From Paraeggerthella hominis (GTDB lineage Bacteria; Actinomycetota; Coriobacteriia; Coriobacteriales; Eggerthellaceae), in NCBI RefSeq assembly GCF_021044775.1, contig NZ_JAJNOQ010000008.1:76397-140396 (forward strand): a stretch of DNA of 64,000 nt, given 5' to 3'. A program made the translations under genes and the position numbers. Of the stretch, positions 1 through 6,935 are shown piece after piece. The notes under the pieces are model-generated. The model was not told the DNA's origin, did no database searches, and worked only from the letters and a program-made list of their open reading frames with translations. Each line of letters starts with the position of its first letter. Position 1 is the stretch's first letter.

Positions 1-374
1 ACGTCGTGGCCGAGCGCGATGGCCTCGATGAGGTCGCAGTTCAGGCCCAGCAGGCTGCCGATGTTTCGCGCGATGCGGCTGACAAGCTGCACGTGCAGAC
101 CGCGCCGGCAGATGTCGTCGTTTTCGATGAACGAGAATACCTGCGTCTTGTCCGCGTAGCGGTTGTAGGCGGGCACGTTGATGATCTTCTCGATATCGCG
201 CGCGAAGGCGGGGCGCGTAAGGGTTGCCTCGTCATGCGGATTCGGCTCGCGGCGCGCGATGGCCGCGTCGTCGAACGCATGCGGGTTCCGCCTTCCGGCG
301 GCTCGATCGGACAGGATGATCTCCTCGACGTCCTTGTCGAGGGCAAGGTAGGGGATGGAGGCTGGTTCGTTCAT
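1..374 (-). CDS. dGTPase-like HD-domain phosphohydrolase, N-terminal part (cut by window edge)
   Basis: Only the first 124 residues lie in the window; the gene continues past the left edge. The visible part has the dGTP triphosphohydrolase layout: a DKTQVFSF segment near residues 75-82, then His94 in RGLHVQLVSRIAR and the metal-binding pair GHD at 122-124, which ends at the window border. Enzymes of this family hydrolyse dGTP (or other dNTPs) to the deoxynucleoside and triphosphate, helping to control nucleotide pools. The start at 374 is preceded by a strong AAAGGAGG site. The first 60 residues are acidic and not alignable by eye to E. coli Dgt. A different HD-family phosphohydrolase is possible because the rest of the domain is missing. 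Confidence 0.75.
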   Translation of the reverse strand, partial: MNEPASIPYLALDKDVEEIILSDRAAGRRNPHAFDDAAIARREPNPHDEATLTRPAFARDIEKIINVPAYNRYADKTQVFSFIENDDICRRGLHVQLVSRIARNIGSLLGLNCDLIEAIALGHD

Positions 375-537
375 GCGTCCTCCTTTGAGATTCGAGGTTG
401 AAGATCGCATCGATAGTAGAGTCTGATTGTATCATTTCCTGATGCTCGCCTGGAAATTCACGCGAAGCATACGGCGGCGCTCTCGCGCGCCTGTTGCTGC
501 CGGTAGCGCCGACCCTCCGCACGTCCTCGCGCGCCCG

Positions 538-679
538 TGTCAAAACGGACGAGTTTTGCTGGTCCTCAGATAAGGATAATGCAAGGTGACAGCCCATTGA
601 TCAGGCACGATGTAAAACACTTGTAGCGGCATAGCCCCGACAAGGCGAAAAATCGCCGCAAAACTCGTCCGTTTTGACA
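538..679. repeat. MITE-like element family 1, copy 1
   Basis: A 142-bp element bounded by near-perfect inverted ends: TGTCAAAACGGACGAGTTTT at the left and its complement at 660-679. Copies recur at 17237-17378 (same orientation, almost the same interior) and 34306-34446 (opposite orientation, divergent interior). About 50 bp of left flank (486-537) is also shared with copy 2. It encodes no transposase. A role as a non-autonomous transposon or an RNA/terminator structure is inferred. Confidence 0.8.
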
Positions 680-685
680 GAAGGG

Positions 686-790
686 CGTCGGTCCCGCAAG
701 GTTGCCGGCCCCGCAAGGCCCCCGACCCCGCAAGGTCGTCGGCTTCGCAGGCCCCCGCCCCCGCAGGCCCCCGGCCCCTCGAAGCCAGTG
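686..790. repeat. GC-rich degenerate tandem array beside family-1 copy 1
   Basis: Roughly seven degenerate units of 13-16 bp built around CCCCGCAAGG, immediately right of the inverted-end element. A similar array sits at the same place beside copy 2. The rest of the gene-free stretch, about 790-1181, shows no convincing gene; the minus-strand open frames in it are low-complexity. Confidence 0.6.
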
Positions 791-1181
791 CGAACGCAAG
801 GCTGCGAGGTCTCGTCCCGCCAGTCCCAATCGTGACAGCACGGCTCGTCCGGGATCGGCTGCATCGAGCCGCCGTAAAACGAGAGCCGCACGATGCAGGG
901 ATCTCGAACTCGATGGGGGTGAGCATGCTCGGGTGACCACGGGGATGATCAGAGGGTCGTGCTCTTCATGCGAGACGCGGGCTGCAGCGTGCGGCTTGAT
1001 TTGACTATAGAGAACATCTCGCGATGACGCATGGGCTAATCAGGGTATTTTCTCAAAATGAGGTCATACTCGGGGTACCACTTTGAGCTGCGTTGCGCCA
1101 TTTGCCTTGCGGCGTTGTCGGGGCTTCGCTATGCTCCTTGCTGAAAGGGGAGGTCGAGGCAAGACGGTAAGGAGCGGGCAG

Positions 1182-1952
1182 ATGGACTGGAACGGGAATC
1201 TTGCTGAAGCGGTGGCGCCCTATATGAAGGGAAGCCCCCTCATCGATGTCTTGGAAGCCGTTGCGAACCTGTCCGCGAAAAAGGCGGAAGCCCTTCGAAT
1301 CCTGAACGTTGCATGCGACGAGAGCTTGGGCTCGACCGAGTTGGAGCGGTACGGCTGCGTTGCCGTCGCGAGTATTTCGACGGTTGCGCGCGCTTCGGGC
1401 GATCGGCGCCCGGAGTTGGCGGACGTCGTTTATTCGGACGGAGCGTTCGACCTTGTGACCGACCAGATTTCCCTTCTGAAGAACGTGGCTTGCTGCTTGC
1501 CTTCCGGCGGTTTGCTGGTGGGGGAGATGGGAGCGTTCGGCAATGCGGAATCTCTTGAAGACGGCTATGCTCAGGCGATACGCAAGCACAGCGGCGATTA
1601 CGTTTGCCAGTTCTGCTTTCCAAAAGAAAAAGCGTACCGACGTGCTTTGGAGATCGCCGGATTCGAGGTTGTGGCAATGAGCGCTTTCGACAAAGCAACG
1701 CCTTTGGAGAACGGTCGCGACGGCTTGCGCTTGTGGGCTGAGTCCCGCTTCGCGAAGAGCCTGGCCTTGTATCGCCCCGAAGACAGAGAGCTTGTTTTGG
1801 AGGACTACGAGAAAGCGTGCGAGGAGCGGTCGTGGAATGAGAGCAGTGGGTGTTGGGTGGCGGATTACCGGCGCCTGCGCTTCGTTGCCAGGAAATCTCG
1901 AGCGGCAACCGCTCCGCTTGCCTATTCTCCGCTGCGTGTTCTGGGCTCTTGA
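1182..1952 (+). CDS. class I SAM methyltransferase-like protein with degraded motif I
   Basis: A 256-residue protein. The middle (about residues 85-125) reads ADVVYSDGAFDLVTDQ...LLKNVACCLPSGGLLVGEMG, which matches the post-motif II/III region of trans-aconitate methyltransferase-type enzymes (FDLV..., LLxxVAxxLxPGGxLVxExG). The usual glycine-rich SAM loop is not intact: the corresponding stretch is ILNVACDESLG. It may be a catalytically weakened or repurposed methyltransferase. The start at 1182 (MDWNGN) was preferred over an upstream frame extension because of AAGGAG at 1169-1174. It stands alone, about 130 bp before the AAA+ gene on the same strand. Substrate unknown. Confidence 0.6.
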   Translation: MDWNGNLAEAVAPYMKGSPLIDVLEAVANLSAKKAEALRILNVACDESLGSTELERYGCVAVASISTVARASGDRRPELADVVYSDGAFDLVTDQISLLKNVACCLPSGGLLVGEMGAFGNAESLEDGYAQAIRKHSGDYVCQFCFPKEKAYRRALEIAGFEVVAMSAFDKATPLENGRDGLRLWAESRFAKSLALYRPEDRELVLEDYEKACEERSWNESSGCWVADYRRLRFVARKSRAATAPLAYSPLRVLGS

Positions 1953-2086
1953 TCGCCCGTGATGAGCTCGGGCCCTTGCTCCCGGCTCTTCCCACCTTCG
2001 GTTTCTGTGCTAGTATGTAAGCAACCGCGATGCGGCTGGCATGGGGATGCTACATTTCATATTCTGCGATTGAGAGAGGATCTCCC

Positions 2087-2785
2087 ATGTTAACGCCCTT
2101 AGACGAACTTATCTTCTCAGATGGTAACCGCGAATCTTTTCAGCGGATCATCGATATCACGCAAACGCATGGGAAGCCGGAAAAGCTCTTCCTTGTAGGT
2201 CCGAAAGAATCGGGCAAGACCACGGTGCTGCGCGCACGGCAGCTGGACAAGGACCTTCTTTCCACGAAGCGCGTTCTATATCGTCCCTGTCAAGAACTGC
2301 CGGAGGCCATGAGGGCAAATGTCTATGACGGTTACTTCGATGACTTGGGAAAACACGAAGTCTTGTTCTTGGATGACTTCGAGGGCTTCTTCGAGGACGA
2401 AGAAGTGGGACCCATGTTGTGCAGGTTGTTGCTCCAGGAGCGCGAGCGTCATGGTTTGGATACCGTCATCTCGTCTGACAAACCGCTTTCTGAATTCGAT
2501 TTAAGCCAGTTCGAAGGCGTTTTGGACGATTTCGAAGAAATCCGCATCGAAGCCCTCGATGGTGCCGGCCTGGTTGATTACGTGAGGACCCTTCTTGCCA
2601 TGTACTACGAAGAAGGGAAAAGCCCCGTGCTTTCCGAGGAAGCGATCGATTACGTTGCGCACGGTTTGGGGGAGCCTCCCAGCATGATTCGCAAAGCCCT
2701 GTTCTATCTGATGACGGAGTATTCCGGTACGCCGGGCGCCGAGTTGTCTCGCGATTTCGTCGTAGAGGCGCTTGCGAAAGACTAG
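2087..2785 (+). CDS. DnaA/Hda-like AAA+ ATPase without DNA-binding domain
   Basis: A 232-residue protein with Walker A GPKESGKTT (about 38-46), Walker B VLFLDDFEGF (about 91-100) and a sensor-1-like TVISSDKPLSEF segment, in the order and spacing of the DnaA AAA+ module (LLIDDIQ, LTSDRPP). The C-terminal DnaA domain IV helix-turn-helix is absent, as in Hda/DnaA-like regulators and some loader ATPases. The start at 2087 has AGAGAGGA upstream. It is followed directly by a strong terminator and appears monocistronic. It could act in replication control or as a partner of another factor; the sequence gives no partner. Confidence 0.65.
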   Translation: MLTPLDELIFSDGNRESFQRIIDITQTHGKPEKLFLVGPKESGKTTVLRARQLDKDLLSTKRVLYRPCQELPEAMRANVYDGYFDDLGKHEVLFLDDFEGFFEDEEVGPMLCRLLLQERERHGLDTVISSDKPLSEFDLSQFEGVLDDFEEIRIEALDGAGLVDYVRTLLAMYYEEGKSPVLSEEAIDYVAHGLGEPPSMIRKALFYLMTEYSGTPGAELSRDFVVEALAKD

Positions 2786-2800
2786 CGCGTTTCCCGGTAC

Positions 2801-2850
2801 GTCGAACGAAAAGGAAGCCGTCCGTGAGGGCGGCTTCCTTTTCGTTCGAC
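2801..2850. terminator. bidirectional terminator hairpin
   Basis: A perfect 20-bp inverted repeat (2801-2820 with 2831-2850) around a 10-nt loop, with A and T tracts inside the arms so that it can end transcription from both the AAA+ gene and the converging Cys-rich gene. Confidence 0.85.
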
Positions 2851-2901
2851 GCTGTGCGATGGAGCTTACCGGCGCCGTCGCACGATTCTCGATGCTGCTG
2901 G

Positions 2902-3225
2902 CTAGGCGGGGTGCGCATCAAGCCATTCTTTGCTGGGCGGAGTGTTTCGCTTGCATGGTTGGTTGCCGTGGTCGTGCCGTGGCGAAGAGCTTTTGCCGCA
3001 GGGATACGCGCAGATCAAGCCGCTGTAGTTGCAGCGAACCGGCTGGGGCCGAACAAGATCGTTCATGTCCTTGCCGCACTTTTTGCAGTGCAGATCGACG
3101 CCGTTGACGATGTCGACCCTGTCGAAGATGGTGCATGTGCCGCAATCCGGGGACGTTCCGGACTTTTTGGGTGCAGGTTGGCATTTCCCGCACATTGGAT
3201 TGCATATCCAGCATCCTCCCGGCAT
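2902..3225 (-). CDS. small cysteine-rich protein, probable metal binder
   Basis: A 107-residue protein with four CxxC motifs in its first half (CWIC, CGKC, CGTC, CKKC) and further cysteines behind, the pattern of a double zinc ribbon or rubredoxin-like knuckle. The start at 3225 was chosen because TAGGAGA lies just upstream on the coding strand; the longer frame reading is Pro/Arg-rich and implausible. No transmembrane segment. It is transcribed divergently from the LuxR-type regulator, with a G12 tract and the regulator's palindromic site in the shared upstream region. Function unknown; a cytoplasmic zinc or iron-sulfur protein is the simplest reading. Confidence 0.6.
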   Translation of the reverse strand: MPGGCWICNPMCGKCQPAPKKSGTSPDCGTCTIFDRVDIVNGVDLHCKKCGKDMNDLVRPQPVRCNYSGLICAYPCGKSSSPRHDHGNQPCKRNTPPSKEWLDAHPA

Positions 3226-3348
3226 GTGCGTTCTCCTATCGACGAGACCTGATGAAGACGGCTCCATCCAACAACGCCGTGCTTGTTGATTTTTTTGGTG
3301 CGCACGCGCGCGAGCAAGGAAACGCGTTGGAATAGGCCTTGTGCGTGC

Positions 3349-3360
3349 GGGGGGGGGGGG
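3349..3360. repeat. G12 homopolymer tract
   Basis: Twelve consecutive G residues in the divergent intergenic region between the Cys-rich gene and the LuxR-type regulator. Tracts of this length are prone to slipped-strand length change; see findings. Confidence 0.9.
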
Positions 3361-3454
3361 TATCATTGACTAAATTGGTTTTCCTATACGGTCACCGCAC
3401 CGCTTCGCACGAATAAACGTATCACTCAGAATAGGCGCATTTGTACTGACGAGG

Positions 3455-3478
3455 GTACTAAAACGAGGGTTTTAGTAC
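3455..3478. promoter_or_regulatory. perfect palindrome upstream of LuxR-type regulator (candidate operator)
   Basis: GTACTAAAAC (3455-3464), a GAGG centre, then GTTTTAGTAC (3469-3478): a 24-bp perfect dyad. A further TGTACT lies at 3442-3447 and a TATATA -10-like element at 3486-3491, so the palindrome sits where a -35 element would be. The GTACTA core recurs upstream of the oxidoreductase operon and at 14141. Autoregulation by the LuxR protein is inferred. Confidence 0.7.
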
Positions 3479-3505
3479 TTCTGGCTATATATCCCTCAGG
3501 GGTAG

Positions 3506-5263
3506 GTGGATAAAGTGTATGACATGGGCCGGTGGTTCGGGTCGCTGGCTTCACGGGGAAAGAGGGCGCTTATGGGGTTGGATAATCGTGTAGCATGCTC
3601 GCAGCAAGTTGAGATGGTTGAGGAAGCGAACGAGGCGTATACCAAAACGCTCAAGATGATCGGTTTCAAAGCTCTGCTCGGTTGGCACTATCTTGTTTTG
3701 TTCACGCCTCTTTTCATTGGGACCGCCGCAATCAACGCGCCATCCCTCTTTTTTCAGCGACAGGTTACGTTGTATCTGACTCTAGCCGTTACGTTCGGCA
3801 TCTTGGTTCTGGTTGGAAAGCGCATGCTTCGCAAGAACAGAACCGCTCCTTCGAAGATCCTCTTGGTGTCTGCGGGCGCGTTGGCCACCCTTGCCACTAT
3901 CGTCTCCGCCACGACAATGGATTTCCCCGTGCCCCTTCGTTTGGGCACGGTCGTGCTGCTTGGCGTCTCGGAAGCCCTGTTGATGTTCCTGTGGCTGCAT
4001 TATTACGTGCGAGCTGCTGCAAACTACCTGACCCGCTCGTTTGCCGTCGACATGATCTTCGGCGGATTGGTGGCCCTGCTCGTCTGCAGCCTGCAAGAAC
4101 CTATCGGCCTGATCGCAGCGGTGCTGCTGCCTCTGGTGGCCATTACGTCGCTGATGGCCAATTGGAGGACGGCGGAACCGTTGCCGCCAACTGGCTTCTC
4201 CGATGCGTTTGCCCCTCTTTCGCGCAAAGCAATTCGGGAATTCGCGCTTACATCGGTTCCGACGATGGTCTATGCGTTTGCGTTCGGGTTGTTGCAAGGC
4301 GCGTATCTTGTCGACGGCACGTTGCTGCTCATGGCCAACGACCCCCTGATTCTTGTCGGCATCGCGTTGGCGGGCGCGTGCATCATAGCCTCCTCGCTCC
4401 ATTCGAAGCAAAGCCGGTCCATCGACGCCATCCATCGCTACTCCCTTTTGCTGTTCGTCGTAGGCATCGTGCTGCTGCCGTTTTTCCGGGAAGGCTTCGG
4501 CGCCCTAACCGCGGAATGCGTCATCTTGGCGGGCTTCAACTTGTTCGACTTCGGCGGCGTGATCATCGGCATCGGGATCGCCCAGCGCCTGCGCTCCGAT
4601 TCCCTGCTGCTTGTCGACGGCGGCCGCGTGGTGGCTTACCTGTGCTTGGCGGTAGGCTGCATCGTGGGCGATCAGCTGATGATGCTTTTCATGGACCAGC
4701 ACGGATGGCTGGTTCTCATCGGCGTGGGCGGCGTCGCGATCGCAATGCTGGTGGCTACCGTGCTCACGCCCTTCCATGAATGGGAGGAGCTTGCCTCCGA
4801 CGGAGCGGATGCGCAGGCTGCCGCGCCTGCTTCGCAGCCTGAGCCGACCTCTGCCGACGACGCAGCTCGTGCATCTTCGTCTCAAAAGCCTCAGGCGCCG
4901 GCTGTTAAAGCCGCGTCCTCGGAAGACGGCGAGCCGGCCTCGCGCGGCAAATCGGCCAAACCCGAGGGCGGATACGTCGATTCCCCCTGGCGACGCACAT
5001 GCCAGCGGATTGCTGAACTGTACAAGCTCTCGCCGCGGGAAACAGAAATATTCTTCTTTATCGCAAAGGGCCGCAATGCGGAATACGTTCAGCAGGAGCT
5101 GGTCATATCCATGCATACGGCTAAAACCCACATCGCGAACATCTATCACAAACTCGGGGTGCATTCGTCGCAAGAAATGCTCACGCTTATCGAGACGTTT
5201 CGAAGGGAAGACATCGAAAAGCAGGGGGCGAAGCTCGGAGAAAGGAAAGCTGTCAAAGACTGA
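3506..5263 (+). CDS. membrane-embedded LuxR-family regulator (12-TM MFS-like sensor domain)
   Basis: A 585-residue protein. Residues about 45-420 are strongly hydrophobic with about twelve transmembrane segments, MFS-like. A charged Ala/Pro-rich linker (about 430-490) leads to a C-terminal LuxR helix-turn-helix (about 500-570, with LSPRETEIFFFIAKGRN and HTAKTHIANIYHKLGVHS). This architecture is typical of Eggerthellaceae, where such regulators sit beside the oxidoreductase operons they induce. The start is uncertain: GTG 3506 gives the longest form, ATG 3524 is possible, and ATG 3572 has AAAGAGG upstream. It is followed after 87 bp by a trigger-factor-like gene. It probably senses a small molecule at the membrane and activates the downstream operon. 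Confidence 0.85.
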   Translation: MDKVYDMGRWFGSLASRGKRALMGLDNRVACSQQVEMVEEANEAYTKTLKMIGFKALLGWHYLVLFTPLFIGTAAINAPSLFFQRQVTLYLTLAVTFGILVLVGKRMLRKNRTAPSKILLVSAGALATLATIVSATTMDFPVPLRLGTVVLLGVSEALLMFLWLHYYVRAAANYLTRSFAVDMIFGGLVALLVCSLQEPIGLIAAVLLPLVAITSLMANWRTAEPLPPTGFSDAFAPLSRKAIREFALTSVPTMVYAFAFGLLQGAYLVDGTLLLMANDPLILVGIALAGACIIASSLHSKQSRSIDAIHRYSLLLFVVGIVLLPFFREGFGALTAECVILAGFNLFDFGGVIIGIGIAQRLRSDSLLLVDGGRVVAYLCLAVGCIVGDQLMMLFMDQHGWLVLIGVGGVAIAMLVATVLTPFHEWEELASDGADAQAAAPASQPEPTSADDAARASSSQKPQAPAVKAASSEDGEPASRGKSAKPEGGYVDSPWRRTCQRIAELYKLSPRETEIFFFIAKGRNAEYVQQELVISMHTAKTHIANIYHKLGVHSSQEMLTLIETFRREDIEKQGAKLGERKAVKD

Positions 5264-5350
5264 GAAGAACGCGAAGGCGGCATAGGGAAATCCCGTACGT
5301 CTGCGCCGGCTTTTGTAAAGCAACTTGCACTCGATTGATAGGAGAACACG

Positions 5351-6061
5351 ATGGCTAGCACTACGTTTCAACTTGATCCCGCGGATTTCGAACTGTCGGA
5401 CTACGGTCCGGTTCGCATCTCCTTGCCCTCCATCCCCGCGGTGACGGAAGAGGATATTGAAGCCCAGCTGTTTTCGTTCGTTGTCGCTTCGGCTCATAAG
5501 GGGTCTAGCATCAAGTCGCTTGCCAATTTGGATGACGCATGGGTGCGGGATCATTTCGAGGGAATGTCCACCATGGAGGACCTGAAGGCGTCCATCAAGC
5601 AGGATCTTGAGAAAACGTCCCGCATGGGCCTTGAAAACTACAAGCTGCAATGCTGCAACGATGCGCTGATCGCCCGTCTGGAAGGAGAGGTGCCCGAAGC
5701 CGTTGTGACGGAGGCGATGGAGGCATCTCGATCCATGTACGACGATCGTCTGCTCGCAAGCGGCATGACCAAGGTCCAGTATCTTCGCCAAGAGAAGCTG
5801 ACCGAAGAGGAGTACGAGCAAAAGATTCGCGCCGACGTGGCGTACAACCTGTCGCTCAACGTCGTTCTTGACAAGCTGATTGAACGGCAAGGGCTTGCCG
5901 TTGCCAAAGAGGATTTGACCGAGTACCTTTCCGCCGACAACCCCGAAGCGTTCCTTGCGGAGATCGAGAGGAACGGGAAGGTCGACGAAGCGTGCCAAGC
6001 TGCCGCGCGCGTGAAGGCTATGCGCCAGATCGTCGATACCGCCATCGTCGACGAAGGCTAG
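5351..6061 (+). CDS. trigger-factor-like chaperone lacking N and PPIase domains
   Basis: A 236-residue protein matching the C-terminal SurA-like chaperone domain of trigger factor: LDDAWVRDHFEGMSTMEDLKASI corresponds to the VDDEFA...ETVEELRENI region, followed by the long helical arms. The ribosome-docking motif and the FKBP-type peptidyl-prolyl isomerase domain are absent. TAGGAGA precedes the ATG. It lies 87 bp after the LuxR-type regulator and before the oxidoreductase operon, and a longer paralogue closes the cluster at 14.2 kb. A dedicated folding or cofactor-insertion chaperone for the molybdoenzyme is inferred from context, in the way TorD/NarJ proteins serve other molybdoenzymes. Cytoplasmic. 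Confidence 0.7.
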   Translation: MASTTFQLDPADFELSDYGPVRISLPSIPAVTEEDIEAQLFSFVVASAHKGSSIKSLANLDDAWVRDHFEGMSTMEDLKASIKQDLEKTSRMGLENYKLQCCNDALIARLEGEVPEAVVTEAMEASRSMYDDRLLASGMTKVQYLRQEKLTEEEYEQKIRADVAYNLSLNVVLDKLIERQGLAVAKEDLTEYLSADNPEAFLAEIERNGKVDEACQAAARVKAMRQIVDTAIVDEG

Positions 6062-6136
6062 TCCTTTCGATCCGTCCGTTCCCCTGGAGTCTGCCCAAGC
6101 GACGCTCGAGCTGATTGCCAAGGTTGGCGCCAAGCA

Positions 6137-6177
6137 GAAAAGGCGTCGGTGGTCTGAGAGCCGCCGGCGCCTTTTTT
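6137..6177 (+). terminator. rho-independent terminator after trigger-factor-like gene
   Basis: AAGGCGTCGGTGG pairs with CCGCCGGCGCCTT (one G-T pair) around an 11-nt or so loop and is followed by a run of T residues. Confidence 0.8.
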
Positions 6178-6291
6178 ACGCGTCAAAGCGATGGTCCTTG
6201 CTGCCGGGCTTTTCTTTCCCTGCTGCACGAAGCGTGATGGGGTCTTTGGTGATGTAAAGACGAAACGCCAGGTCAAAGTATCAATATCTTT

Positions 6292-6321
6292 GTACTAGAA
6301 CGTATAACCCATGGTACTAGA
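6292..6321 (+). promoter_or_regulatory. paired GTACTAGA motifs upstream of oxidoreductase operon
   Basis: GTACTAGA occurs at 6292-6299 and again at 6314-6321, exactly 22 bp apart (about two helical turns). It is the same core as the palindrome before the LuxR-type regulator. No good -35 hexamer is visible nearby, which would fit activator dependence. The remainder of the 409-bp gap (6062-6470) holds the terminator above and nothing else recognised. Confidence 0.65.
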
Positions 6322-6470
6322 TGCCCCTTTTTCATACCGATTTGGGTAGGGAGCCGCAACTTCGGGCTGCTAAATTTCGTCTCGTGGATGCACCCCATGC
6401 CATTCACTTGGACTTGCGAAATGCTTCGTTGAGAACCAAAGAAAAGAAGTCGCTAAAGGAAGGAACGACC

Positions 6471-6701
6471 ATGTGTTTCAGACCACCATCGTTCGATGAC
6501 ATGATGAAGAAGTGCCCGTCGTGCGGCACGTTCAACCCGCCCGAGAATGACAAGTGCAAAAAGTGCGGGAATGATCTTCCGACCGAGGCGCCCGCTCCCG
6601 GCGCTCCCGCGGCTCCCGGTGGCGCCCCTGCGGCCCCCGGCGCTCCGAAGGCTCCCGGTGCCCCTGCGGCCCCTGGCGCTCCCAAGCCTCCTACTGCGTA
6701 G
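6471..6701 (+). CDS. small zinc-ribbon protein with Ala-Pro-Gly tail
   Basis: A 76-residue protein. Residues 1-40 hold FRPP, then CPSC and CKKC, a four-cysteine zinc ribbon. The tail is a low-complexity series of APG/APK units, collagen-like in composition but not strict Gly-X-Y. AAGGAAGG precedes the ATG at 6471. It is the first gene of the oxidoreductase operon. A paralogue with the same FRPP-(8-10 residues)-CxxC-TFN-CxKCG plan lies at 9649, behind the Fe-S subunit. A role in metal handling, assembly or scaffolding of the enzyme is possible but not shown. Confidence 0.75.
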   Translation: MCFRPPSFDDMMKKCPSCGTFNPPENDKCKKCGNDLPTEAPAPGAPAAPGGAPAAPGAPKAPGAPAAPGAPKPPTA

Positions 6702-6935
6702 TTGCAGCGGGCTTGAAGGTTTCCGCTGCTTGCAAGAACGCAGGTTTGCAGGGGAAGCGTTGATCGTCTTTAAGAAGCTCCGATGACGAGTGAAGAGGAG
6801 AATCGTACAAGGCTTTATGCGCGTTCCAAGATAGAACGAGGCTATCGACGGGACGGGCGGGAAGGGCAAAAGGAGCTTCTGAAGAATAAGGGTTTCATCT
6901 ATCAGTTGGCATCTCTTAATGAAAGGGGGATTTTC

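Noticed and set aside
540..940. Minus-strand open frames over the first repeat element
   Set aside because: They owe their length to the repeat and the GC-rich array; the same pseudo-peptide ending recurs at the other repeat copies.
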